From Streptomyces actinomycinicus (GTDB lineage Bacteria; Actinomycetota; Actinomycetes; Streptomycetales; Streptomycetaceae): DNA of 64,000 nt. The translations under genes were made by a program, and so were the position numbers. The DNA lies in assembly GCF_016741775.1 (NCBI RefSeq), contig NZ_JAERRK010000004.1:186001-250000 (forward strand), read 5' to 3'. The notes under the pieces are model-generated. The model ran no database searches. It saw nothing but the letters and a program-made list of their open reading frames with translations, and had not been told where the DNA came from. Positions 54,364 to 62,568 of the stretch are shown here, one piece after another (positions within the stretch are counted from its first letter, which is position 1; every line of letters begins with the position of its first letter).

Positions 54364-55323
54364 ATGCACGACCATCAAGGCGTCGAACTTCGTCATCTTC
54401 GCTACTTCGTCGCCGTCGCCGAGGAGGGCACGATGACGGAGGCCGCACGGGTGCTGCGGATCGCGCAGCCCAGCCTGAGCCAGCAGATCAGCGCCCTGGA
54501 ACGCCGAGTCGGGGCCAAGCTGTTCCACCGCAGGCCCAAGGGGATGGAGTTGACCGAGGGCGGCCGGATCCTGTACGCGAGCGCCAGTCGTACCCTGGCC
54601 GAGATCGAGTCTTCGCTGGTGCAGGCGCGCGACGCGCGCTGTCCGGTGCACGTAGGGGTCTGCGGCACCGTTCCGGAGCACCTGCTGGCGCGGGTCGAGC
54701 GGGTCCTGGCCGAAGACGGACCCCTGGACGTCGAGTTCACCGAGGCCGACTCCCCGCAGCAGCTCGACCTGTTGCGGACCGGCACCCTGGCCTTCGGGGT
54801 GATGCGCGTCTTACACGACATCGACGACCTGGCCACGCTGACCCTGGCCGACGAGCCGCTCGGCGTACTGCTGCGCCCCGACCACCCGCTAGCCGACCAC
54901 GCGGCCCTGTCCTGGGCCGACCTCGCGGGCCAGGAACTGCTGTGGTTCCCGGCCGAGCGTAACCCCCACTTCACCGAAGGCCTCCTGGCCCACCTCGCCG
55001 CCCACGGCTGGTCGCCACGGCTGCGTACCGCCGACGCGCACAGTCGGGCCTTGTACCGCCACCACCTGCGCAACAGCCAGAACCTGGTCACCCTGCGAGC
55101 CCGGACCGCCGTCACGGCGGATGCCGGGATGGCATGGCGACCGTTCGTGTCCGACCCGCCGCGCGAACGCTTCGTGCTGGTCACTCTCGGCGACAGCCCT
55201 TGGGCGGGGTTGTTGGCTCGCTCGGGCGGCCGGTCATCCGATGACGGCGGCATCGGTGGACCCGGTCAGCGCGCGACGAGCATCCCGAGCGCCGCCACGT
55301 CGGCGCTGCCGGGCCCGGCCTGA
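54364..55323 (+). CDS. LysR-family regulator with a TTA codon
   Basis: 319 residues. HTH at about 8-66 (VELRHLRYFVAVAEEGTMTEAARVLRIAQPSLSQQISALERRVG) and a LysR substrate-binding domain (about 90-290). Codon 150 (54811-54813) is TTA, the rare leucine codon read only by bldA tRNA in Streptomyces, so translation is expected to be late and development-dependent. The ATG follows AAGGAGCGGAC. The last about 20 residues run over an antisense MmyB-type remnant, so the C-terminus may be an added tail. It probably governs the divergent nadC-containing unit. Confidence 0.9.
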   Translation: MHDHQGVELRHLRYFVAVAEEGTMTEAARVLRIAQPSLSQQISALERRVGAKLFHRRPKGMELTEGGRILYASASRTLAEIESSLVQARDARCPVHVGVCGTVPEHLLARVERVLAEDGPLDVEFTEADSPQQLDLLRTGTLAFGVMRVLHDIDDLATLTLADEPLGVLLRPDHPLADHAALSWADLAGQELLWFPAERNPHFTEGLLAHLAAHGWSPRLRTADAHSRALYRHHLRNSQNLVTLRARTAVTADAGMAWRPFVSDPPRERFVLVTLGDSPWAGLLARSGGRSSDDGGIGGPGQRATSIPSAATSALPGPA

Positions 55324-55418
55324 CAGACCGTCATCCGCTGGCCGTCGTCGCCGAACCGCACGACCTCGATGACCAGCGTCAGGTCGCCGGCCTCGGGGCG
55401 CCGGAAGTGCCGGGGGCT
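55266..55418 (-). pseudogene. C-terminal remnant of an MmyB-type XRE regulator
   Basis: 51 codons preceded by an in-frame stop: HFRRPEAGDLTLVIEVVRF then GQRMTVCQAGPGSADVAALG resembles the end of the MmyB ligand-binding domain (R-H-P-x-G-x-L-x-L ... Y-x-A-x-P-G-S-x-D-A-A-L). No HTH part exists upstream. It overlaps the LysR 3' end on the other strand. Short, so only moderately sure. Confidence 0.5.
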
Positions 55419-55485
55419 TCAAGATCATCTCGTTGCCCCTTTGGCGGGTATCTCGGTCACACCCCGAGTGGCGGCAGGTCTCGCG

Positions 55486-56352
55486 TCACGGCAGTGTCCG
55501 GTGGAGGAAGCGCCGGACGGTGCTCGCCACGTCGTCCAGGTGGCTCTCCAGGAGGAAGTGCCCGCCGTCGAGGAGGCAGATCTCGGCGCCGGGCGCGTCA
55601 TCGGCGAAGGCGAGCGCGCCCCCTGGGCGGAAGATCTCGTCGTTGCGGCCCCAGACGGCCAGCACCGGGACCCGGCTGTCGCGCAGGTAGGCGTGCAGCT
55701 TCGGGTACAGCGGAACGTTGCCGGCGTAGTCGGCGAACAGGTCCAGCTGCACGAGGTCGTTCCCGGGCCGGGACAGCAGGGCGAAGTCGTGGTGCCAGGT
55801 GTCGGGGCTGACCAGGCTCTCGTCCGGTACGCCGTGCAGGTACTGCCACTGCGTGGCCTCCAGGGTCAGCGCCTGGCGCATGGCGGCCTCGGTCCGCGGG
55901 TTCCGCTCCTGCCAGTACTCCCGGACCGGCTTCCAGAACTCCTCCCCGAACCCGGCCTCGTAGGCGTTGCCGTTCTGGGTGATGATCGCCGTGACCGCGT
56001 CCGGGGCGGCGAGGGCGAGCCGCCAGCCGACCGGCGCCCCGTAGTCCTGGACGTACAGCGCGTACCGGGTGACGCCGAGCCGCGCGAGCAGGTCCGACGT
56101 CAGGTCCGCCAGGGCGTCGAAGGTGTAGTCGAACTCGTCCGCCGGCGGTGCGTCCGACAGACCGAAGCCCAGGTGGTCCGGGGCGATCACGTGGTACCGG
56201 TCGGCGAGCAGCGGGATCAGGTGGCGGAACATGAACGAGCTGGTGGGGAAGCCGTGCAGCAGGACCACTGCCGGCCCGTCCGCCGGCCCCGCCTCCCGGT
56301 AGAACAGCCGCTGCCCGCGGACCGTGGCGTAACGGTGGTGGATCTGCGTCAT
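55486..56352 (-). CDS. Alpha/beta hydrolase, haloalkane-dehalogenase/epoxide-hydrolase type
   Basis: 288 residues. Oxyanion HGFPTSS (33-39), nucleophile elbow YVQDYGAPVGW with D103 as nucleophile, third acid in VWGRNDEIF and catalytic His in LLDGGHFLLESH. The Asp nucleophile places it with haloalkane dehalogenases, fluoroacetate dehalogenases and epoxide hydrolases. Ribosome site GGGAG before the ATG at 56352. The upstream region carries four TAACC/GGTTA half-sites, so it is probably a regulated single gene. Confidence 0.9.
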   Translation of the reverse strand: MTQIHHRYATVRGQRLFYREAGPADGPAVVLLHGFPTSSFMFRHLIPLLADRYHVIAPDHLGFGLSDAPPADEFDYTFDALADLTSDLLARLGVTRYALYVQDYGAPVGWRLALAAPDAVTAIITQNGNAYEAGFGEEFWKPVREYWQERNPRTEAAMRQALTLEATQWQYLHGVPDESLVSPDTWHHDFALLSRPGNDLVQLDLFADYAGNVPLYPKLHAYLRDSRVPVLAVWGRNDEIFRPGGALAFADDAPGAEICLLDGGHFLLESHLDDVASTVRRFLHRTLP

Positions 56353-56395
56353 GTCTGCTCCCTGCGATGCCGGACCGGCCGGCCACGGCCGATCT

Positions 56396-56477
56396 CTAAC
56401 CAGCTTGTGCAATTTAAGGGGTTAGCCATGAGTCAAGCACCGCAGGGCTAACCTGTCAATGGCATAACAGTGGTTAG
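56396..56477. promoter_or_regulatory. Four interleaved CTAACC/GGTTAG half-sites
   Basis: CTAACC (56396-56401), GGTTAGCC (56420-56427), GGCTAACC (56446-56453) and GGTTAG (56472-56477) alternate in orientation, making two or three dyads in the leader of the hydrolase. The minus strand also has a TTGACA (56459-56454) that could be a -35. Confidence 0.6.
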
Positions 56478-56501
56478 GTGAGAGCGGCGGAGCGCGGACG
56501 C

Positions 56502-59291
56502 TCAGAAGTCCAGGAGGTCGAACAGGGCCGTCGGATCGGGTTCCACCACGCGGTCCAGCGTCTGCTCGGCCCAGATGACCTTTCCCCGCGAGGCGTACCG
56601 GACGCCCCACATGTCCGCGAACTGGGAGACGAGGAACAGGCCGCGGCCACCTTCGTCGGTGGTGGCCGCCCGTCGCAGACGGGGCGAGGTGCTGCTGCCG
56701 TCCGACACCTCGCACACCAGGGTGCGGCCCAGCAGCAGCCTCACCCGTACGGGCGGAGCACCGTAGCGGAGGGCGTTGGTGAGGAGTTCGCTGAGGATCA
56801 GTTCCGTGGCGAAGGCCGCTTCCTCCAGCTGCCAGTCGGCGAGGCGCCGGCTCACCTCGTTGCGCACCCGGGGCACCGCCGTGACGTCGAAGGGGACGTC
56901 CCAGGTGGCGACGCACGCAGGGGCCAGCAGCCGGGTCCGGGCGACCAGCAGTGCCACGTCGTCACTGGGGTGCCCGGGCAGCATCGCCTCCACGAGGGCG
57001 CGGCAGGTCTCCTCCGGCGTGCGGTCCGCCCCGGCGACGGTCGAGCAGAGCAGGTGCAGGCCCTCGTCGATGTCCCGCGAGCGGTTCTCGATGAGGCCGT
57101 CGGTGAACAGGACGAGCCGGCTGCCCTCGGGCAGCTCCAGCTCGCCGGCCTCGAAGGGGTGCCCGCCCACTCCCAGCGGCGGGGACAGGGGGAGGTCGGG
57201 CATGGTCACCCTGCCCTCCGGGTCCACCACCGCGGGCGCGAGGTGCCCGGCGCGGGAGAGGGTGCAGTGGCCGCCGACCGGATCGTAGATGGCGTACAGC
57301 AGGGTGGCGCCGGTGAGCGGGACACGGTCGTCGTCGGCGGTCGCAGTCTGCGTGTCCAGCCGGGACACCATCTCGTCCAGGTGTCCGAGCAGTTCGTCCG
57401 GGGCCAGGTCCAGCGAGGAGAAGTTCAGTACGGCCGTGCGCAGCCGTCCCATGGTCACCGCGGCCTGCATCCCGTGCCCGACGATGTCACCGACGACCAG
57501 TGCCACCCGGAAGCCGGGCAGCGGAATGACGTCGAACCAGTCGCCGCCCACACCGGACTGCGCCGGCAGATAGCGGGAGGCGATCTCCAGGGCGTCCTGA
57601 TCCGGCAGGCCCAGCGGCAGCAGGTTGCGCTGGAGCGTCACGGCCATCGTGTGCTCGCGCGAGTACCGGCGCGCGTTGTCGATCGCGACGGCCGCACGGG
57701 CCACCAGTTCCTCGGCGACGGCGACGTCCTCCTCCTCGAAGCGGGGAGCGTCCCCGCCGCGCCAGAAGTTGGCCATGCCGAGGACCACCCCGCGCGCCCG
57801 CAGCGGCACCGTGATCAGGGAGTGGAGGCCGTAGGCCAGCGCCTGCCGCGCCCCTTCCGGATCCTGGGCCCGCCAGTCCCCGGCCGCGTGCAGATCGGGT
57901 ACGAGGGCGGCTTTGCCGCGTCGCAGTGCCGCCACCATCGGGGTGTCGGCCATCACGAACCGGATCACCTCGCCCACGGGCTGCAGGGGGTGCCCGGCCT
58001 GCGATGCGCACAGTGCGGTACGGCGCATCTCGTGCACGGCACTCGTGGGCTCCTCACCGCGCAGCACGGCGTCGAGGAGTTCCACCGTGGCGAAGTCGGC
58101 CAGGCGCGGGACCGCCATCTCGGACAGTTCCTCGGCCGTGCGCCGTATGTCGAGCGTGGTGCCGATCCGCATGCCCGCCTCGTACAGGAACGACAGCCGG
58201 CCCCGTGCCAGCTCGGCCTGGCCGGACAGGGCGCGCAGGTCCGTGGTGTCGCGGAAGGTGGCGACCAGGCCCTGGGCACCGCCGTACGGGGCGGTCGGCC
58301 GGATGTTCACGGCCAGCAGCCGGTCCCCCGCCCGGATGACCTCGTCGGACGCCGTCTCGCCCGAGTCCAGCAGCCGCGTGAGCCCCGGGCCGAGCGCCAG
58401 TTCCCGCACGTGCCGCTGGTCGGCGTCCTCGGGCAGCTCCAGCAGCCGGTGTGCCTCGTCGTTGGCCAGGAGCACCCGGCCGTCGCCGCCGACGATCAGG
58501 ACTCCCTCACGGACGGCGTGCAGGACGGCGTCGTGGTGCTCGTACATCCGGGTCATCTCGGCCGGGCCCAGTCCGTGCGTCTGCCGCAGCAGCCGGCGGC
58601 TGACCAGGGCCGCGCCGCCGGTCGCCAGCACGAGGGTCCCAGCCGCCGCGCCGAGCAGCAGCGGCAGCTGCCGGTTCAGCACAGCGCCGATGTTGGCGTA
58701 CTGGATACCGGCGGTGACCATGCCGACCACGCGTCTGCTCGCGTCCGTGACGGGGACGACCGCGCGCACCGCGTCGGTCGGCTGCCCGTGGAAGGTCTCC
58801 GTGAACGTCTCACCGGCGGCGGCCCGGCCGACCCCCTCGGCCTTCGTGCCGATCAGGGCGGGGTCGGAGTCGGTCAGCCGGACGCCGTGGGCGTCGAGGA
58901 CGCTGACGAAATCGACGCCGGAACCTTTCCTCGCCTGCTCCGCCGCCATCTGCAGCCGAGCTGTCGGATCCTGTGAGCGCAGTGCGAGTGCCGTACCGGG
59001 TGCGTGCGCGAACGCCTCGGCCGCGGCCAGCGAGCGGTCCCGGGCACTGCGCTCGGCGTCGTACCGGCCCTGGATCAGCAGGGCGGCGGCCGCCACCGCG
59101 ACCAGCACCAGCATGATCAGCGCCTGCAGCAGAAAGACCTGGGCGGCCAGCGTGCCCACGCTCAGGGACGGTGAGAAACGGCGGAGTCCGCGTGACGGCC
59201 AAGGCCTCCGGCGACGGGACGGACCGTCTGACCCGCGGGAGCCGGGCGGCGGCGCCGCTCGCACCCATGGCCAGCGAAAACGTCCGCTCAT
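56502..59291 (-). CDS. Multidomain SpoIIE-type PP2C phosphatase (sensor, PAS, GAF, PP2C, HATPase)
   Basis: 929 residues. Basic N-terminus, TM1 about 48-74, an extracellular Cache/CitA-like sensor (about 78-205), TM2 about 209-229, PAS about 245-345 (DAVLHAVREGVLIVGGDGRVLLANDEA), GAF about 370-545, SpoIIE/PP2C about 560-765 (GGDWFDVIPLPG, VVGDIVGHGMQAA, LFTDGLIENRSRDIDEG, HPSDDVALLV) and a C-terminal HATPase_c anti-sigma-like domain about 790-915 (LILSELLTNALRYG, GGRGLFLVSQFAD). It dephosphorylates anti-anti-sigma factors in response to an external signal. The ATG at 59291 abuts AAGGGAG, tighter than ideal, so the true start may be slightly downstream. Confidence 0.93.
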   Translation of the reverse strand: MSGRFRWPWVRAAPPPGSRGSDGPSRRRRPWPSRGLRRFSPSLSVGTLAAQVFLLQALIMLVLVAVAAAALLIQGRYDAERSARDRSLAAAEAFAHAPGTALALRSQDPTARLQMAAEQARKGSGVDFVSVLDAHGVRLTDSDPALIGTKAEGVGRAAAGETFTETFHGQPTDAVRAVVPVTDASRRVVGMVTAGIQYANIGAVLNRQLPLLLGAAAGTLVLATGGAALVSRRLLRQTHGLGPAEMTRMYEHHDAVLHAVREGVLIVGGDGRVLLANDEAHRLLELPEDADQRHVRELALGPGLTRLLDSGETASDEVIRAGDRLLAVNIRPTAPYGGAQGLVATFRDTTDLRALSGQAELARGRLSFLYEAGMRIGTTLDIRRTAEELSEMAVPRLADFATVELLDAVLRGEEPTSAVHEMRRTALCASQAGHPLQPVGEVIRFVMADTPMVAALRRGKAALVPDLHAAGDWRAQDPEGARQALAYGLHSLITVPLRARGVVLGMANFWRGGDAPRFEEEDVAVAEELVARAAVAIDNARRYSREHTMAVTLQRNLLPLGLPDQDALEIASRYLPAQSGVGGDWFDVIPLPGFRVALVVGDIVGHGMQAAVTMGRLRTAVLNFSSLDLAPDELLGHLDEMVSRLDTQTATADDDRVPLTGATLLYAIYDPVGGHCTLSRAGHLAPAVVDPEGRVTMPDLPLSPPLGVGGHPFEAGELELPEGSRLVLFTDGLIENRSRDIDEGLHLLCSTVAGADRTPEETCRALVEAMLPGHPSDDVALLVARTRLLAPACVATWDVPFDVTAVPRVRNEVSRRLADWQLEEAAFATELILSELLTNALRYGAPPVRVRLLLGRTLVCEVSDGSSTSPRLRRAATTDEGGRGLFLVSQFADMWGVRYASRGKVIWAEQTLDRVVEPDPTALFDLLDF

Positions 59292-59440
59292 CTCCCTTTT
59301 CTAGCACTGGAACTCCCCGGTCGGCGACCGGTGTGATCGCTGCGCGGGGCGGCTGCGGCACGCCGTGCCCGCCCTCCTCCTCGGGCACCTGCGCGACCTG
59401 GGGTTTCCGTTCCGCGCCGGGAACGGCCGGCATCCGGAGC

Positions 59441-59482
59441 ACCCGTGCGGGTGCCGCCCGCGCGGGCGGCACCCGCGCGGGT
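59441..59482. repeat. Long perfect palindrome with extended arms in a divergent intergenic region
   Basis: 59449-59474 is a 26-base perfect palindrome (arm GGGTGCCGCCCG, centre CG steps), extended on both sides by ACCCGTGC/GCGCGGGT with one mismatch. The rest of 59292-59744 has no gene on either strand; it holds this structure, a GC-rich run (GGCGGGCGGGCGG) and the leader of the 59745 gene with two tandem TCTCTTCCACGAA-type repeats. Confidence 0.8.
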
Positions 59483-59744
59483 GGCGGGCGGGCGGCGGGC
59501 GGGCGGCGCCGCCGTTCCGGCGAGCCCCGGGACGGCCGCACCGACGCGTAGGTGACCCGCGACAGCGGGCTGTCGGAAACGGTATGACACGCGTCGCTTC
59601 CGGCACTGGGAGGGGTGATCCCTGCGGCCTAGATTTCTCGGTGTCCGGACGAGACCCGGTGCCCGGTACCGGCACCGACCCCTTTCTCTTCCACTTCTCT
59701 TCCACGAATTCTCTTCCACGAAGAACCACCCACGGGAGTGCGAC

Positions 59745-60044
59745 ATGACGAAGCTCGGACTGCTGGCCCGCATCGAGGCGAAGCCCGAGTACGCCGACAA
59801 GGTGGAGGCCCTGCTGAGCGACGCGCTGCGGCTCGCGCAGCAGGAGGACCACACGGTCACCTGGTTCGCGTTCCGGCAGAGCGCCACCACCTTCGGCGTC
59901 TTCGACACCTTCGACGACGAGCAGGGCCGTCAGGGCCACCTCCAGGGCAGGATCGCCGCCGCGCTGACGGAGGCCGCCACGACCATGCTCAGCGAGGCCC
60001 CGGACATCCGTCCGGTCGACCTCCTGGCGGTCAAGCTCCCCTGA
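59745..60044 (+). CDS. Antibiotic biosynthesis monooxygenase (ABM)-family protein
   Basis: 99 residues, ABM/YgiN length. LGLLARIEAKPEYADKVEALL, then HTVTWFAFRQSATTFGVFDTFDDE and GHLQGRIAAALTEAA are typical of the dimeric alpha-beta barrel (ferredoxin-like) monooxygenase fold. Members oxidise quinone precursors without cofactor or act as housekeeping quinone monooxygenases. ATG with a GGGAG ribosome site. Stands 111 bases before the thioesterase gene; possibly co-transcribed. Confidence 0.87.
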   Translation: MTKLGLLARIEAKPEYADKVEALLSDALRLAQQEDHTVTWFAFRQSATTFGVFDTFDDEQGRQGHLQGRIAAALTEAATTMLSEAPDIRPVDLLAVKLP

Positions 60045-60155
60045 TCGAACGGGCAGGCCCCCCGTCCCACCGCCGGGCGGCACGCGCATCCCGCGCGGCC
60101 GCCCGGCCCCCGCACACACAGGCCCCGAGAGGGCCGTGGCAGAACGGACAGCAGC

Positions 60156-60692
60156 ATGGCGCAGGACTTGACCCTCACCCCCGAAGCAGCCGCGGGTACC
60201 CGCACACGCACCCACACCTGGGAACCCCCGGCCGGCTACGCGTCCGCCGGTGGCCGTACGGGCCTCCAGCTGGCCCGCATGAGCCTGGACGGCACCCTGC
60301 CCGAAGCACCGATCTGCGGGACCCTCGGCTTCCGGCTCGTGGCGGCCGAGGAGGGAACGGCCGTCTTCGAGGGCGAGCCCGGGGAGCACCTGTTCAACCC
60401 CATGGGCACGGTGCACGGAGGCTACATGGCCACCCTCCTCGACTCCGCGCTCGGTACGGCCGTGCTCACCGCCCTGCCGGCCGGCCGCGCCTACACCACC
60501 GTCCAGCTCGGCGTGAACCTGGTCCGGCCGGTGTTCGCCGCCACTCCGACGCTGCGCTGCGAGGGGCGGGCCGTCCATGTCGGCCGTACGACGGCGACCG
60601 CGGAAGCCCGGATCGTCGGGGCGGCCGACGGCAAGCTGTACGCGCACGGAACGGCCACCTGCGCCGTCTTCGCGCTGCCCGACACGGTCTGA
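60156..60692 (+). CDS. PaaI-family hotdog thioesterase
   Basis: 178 residues. Single hotdog fold: NPMGTVHGGYMATLLDSALGTAV contains the HGG-x-x-x-x-x-x-D active-site signature of PaaI thioesterases, followed by TTVQLGVNLVRPV. An N-terminal extension of about 50 residues precedes the domain. It hydrolyses acyl- or phenylacetyl-type CoA esters. Ribosome site is weak (GGACAGCAGC). Convergent with the GMC oxidoreductase 19 bases away. Confidence 0.88.
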   Translation: MAQDLTLTPEAAAGTRTRTHTWEPPAGYASAGGRTGLQLARMSLDGTLPEAPICGTLGFRLVAAEEGTAVFEGEPGEHLFNPMGTVHGGYMATLLDSALGTAVLTALPAGRAYTTVQLGVNLVRPVFAATPTLRCEGRAVHVGRTTATAEARIVGAADGKLYAHGTATCAVFALPDTV

Positions 60693-60711
60693 AGCCGCGC
60701 ACCGGCCTCCC

Positions 60712-62568
60712 TCACCGGGCCCGTGCCACGTACCGCCCGGCGACACCGAGGGCGGCGGCCATGATGCTGAGCTGCGGGTTCACCTCCGGACAGCTCGGCA
60801 GCACGGAGCCGTCGGCGATCAGTACACCGTGCACGCCCCGCAGCTGTCCCTCCGGGTCGGCCGGTGACCTGTCCGGGTCGGTGCCGGCCGCGGCCGTGCC
60901 GGTCGGGTGGAACGCGGAGACGTGGAGGTGGCGTGCGCTCACCGTGTCGAGCAGCGCCTCCAGGTGTTCCGGGGTGCGGGCGCGCGGGGCCCGGGGAACT
61001 CCCGTCAGGACCTCCTCGGCGCCGGCGGCGAACAGCAGCCGTCCCATGGCGCGTTGGGCGCCGAGCAGCCGGCCGGCGTCCCGTGCCGCGAGGTCGTAGC
61101 GCAGGAGCGGGCGCTCGCGGCCGAGGACCCGGCCCGAGGGGCGGTCGGCGATCATGGCACCGAGGGTGGCCAGGTGGTCCGTCCGCTCGAGTTCCATGCG
61201 CAGTTCACGGCCGACACCCGGCAGCACGAAGGAACTCATGCCCGGGGGCGCCGCGGTGGCCTCGATCAGGATGCCGTCGGTGTGCAGCTCCTCCACCCCG
61301 ACGCTCTGCAGGACGCCCTTCCAGCCGGTGACCGGGCGGGCGAAGCGGCCCGCGAGGCTGATGGCGGGGTGCACGCTGAGGTTGCGGCCGAGCCGCGGGT
61401 GCCCGCCGAGCCCGGAGCGGCGCAGCAGCGGCGGGGTGTGGAGCGCTCCGGCGGCGACCACGACCAGGGGGCTGAGGATCTCCAGTTCGCTGCCGTCCGG
61501 ACGGGCGGCCACGACTCCGGCGGCTCGTGGGCCGCCCGGCCGGTCGCGGTCGGTGAGGATCCGCCGTACGCGCGCGCCGGTCACGATACGGGCGCCCGCG
61601 GCGCAGGCGTCGGGCAGCACGGACAGCTGGACGCTCTGTTTGGCGCCGGTGGGGCATCCGACGACGCACTGGCAGGACCCCCGGCAGCCGGGGGCGTTGC
61701 GGCGCAGGGGCGCCGCGGCCCAGCCGAGTTCCCTGGCGCCGGCCAGTGCGAGCAGCCCGTTGTCGCCGAGGACGTCGAGCGGCTGCCGTGCCACGCGGAG
61801 GGCGCGTTCGACCTCGTCGAGATGTGTGGCGAAGCCCTCGGCGGCGGCGAATCCGTGGTGGTTCAGCCAGCGGGCGAGGACGTGGTCCGGAGTGCGGTAG
61901 CAGGTGCCGGAGTTGACGACGGTGGTGCCGCCGACGGCGCGGCCCACGGGCAGGACCAGGGGAGGGTTGCCCAGCGCGACCGTCGCGCCGCCGTCACGGT
62001 AGAGGTCGGTGAAGCGGTCGAGCGGGGCCCGTCGCCCGAACGACTCGGTGGTGTGGTGCTGTCCTTCTTCGAGTACGACGACGCGCAGCCCCGCGGCGGC
62101 GAGCGTCCGGGCGGCCATGGCGCCGCCGGCGCCCGAGCCGACGACGACCGCGTCCGCGGTGGAGCGCGTGGGCCAGTGGGGGGAGGGCGTGCAGTCCAGC
62201 GGTGGGTCCGCGGGGGCGGACACCGCGGGCCGGGGCCCGTGGTGCAGCATGCGTTCGGTGCCGGCGGCCAGCAGGAGCGGCATCTTGACCGCGTCCAGCA
62301 GCGGCAGCAGGGTTCGGCGGGCGGCGAGCGACGTCAGGACGTGCTCGCGTTCCGCCGTGCCGAGCGCGGCCAGCCGCCTGCCCGTCCGGGCGACGGCGTA
62401 GGCGTCGATCGCGGCGGCCGCCCCGCGTACCGCGGTGCGTGCCGGTGCCGGCATGGCGTCGAGCAGCGCGGCGACGCGCCGGGGCACGGCCCCGGTCCAC
62501 TCGGCCGTCCCGTCGTCGGCGAGGACCGCGGCCACAAGTCCCGTCAGGGCCTGGGGAGATGTGGTCAC
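60712..62568 (-). CDS. GMC-family FAD oxidoreductase
   Basis: 618 residues. N-terminal helical extension (1-135), then the FAD motif ADAVVVGSGAGGAMAARTLAAAG, LPVGRAVGGTTVVNSGTCYRTP, a cysteine cluster CRGSCQCVVGCPTGAKQS typical of long GMC dehydrogenases, and the C-terminal HLHVSAFHPTGTAAAG plus VNPQLSIMAAALG with the catalytic His/Asn. The substrate is an alcohol or sterol-type molecule. The GTG at 62568 overlaps the upstream gene stop by 4 bases (GTGA), which fixes the start. Third gene of an operon entering from the right edge. Confidence 0.92.
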   Translation of the reverse strand: MTTSPQALTGLVAAVLADDGTAEWTGAVPRRVAALLDAMPAPARTAVRGAAAAIDAYAVARTGRRLAALGTAEREHVLTSLAARRTLLPLLDAVKMPLLLAAGTERMLHHGPRPAVSAPADPPLDCTPSPHWPTRSTADAVVVGSGAGGAMAARTLAAAGLRVVVLEEGQHHTTESFGRRAPLDRFTDLYRDGGATVALGNPPLVLPVGRAVGGTTVVNSGTCYRTPDHVLARWLNHHGFAAAEGFATHLDEVERALRVARQPLDVLGDNGLLALAGARELGWAAAPLRRNAPGCRGSCQCVVGCPTGAKQSVQLSVLPDACAAGARIVTGARVRRILTDRDRPGGPRAAGVVAARPDGSELEILSPLVVVAAGALHTPPLLRRSGLGGHPRLGRNLSVHPAISLAGRFARPVTGWKGVLQSVGVEELHTDGILIEATAAPPGMSSFVLPGVGRELRMELERTDHLATLGAMIADRPSGRVLGRERPLLRYDLAARDAGRLLGAQRAMGRLLFAAGAEEVLTGVPRAPRARTPEHLEALLDTVSARHLHVSAFHPTGTAAAGTDPDRSPADPEGQLRGVHGVLIADGSVLPSCPEVNPQLSIMAAALGVAGRYVARAR

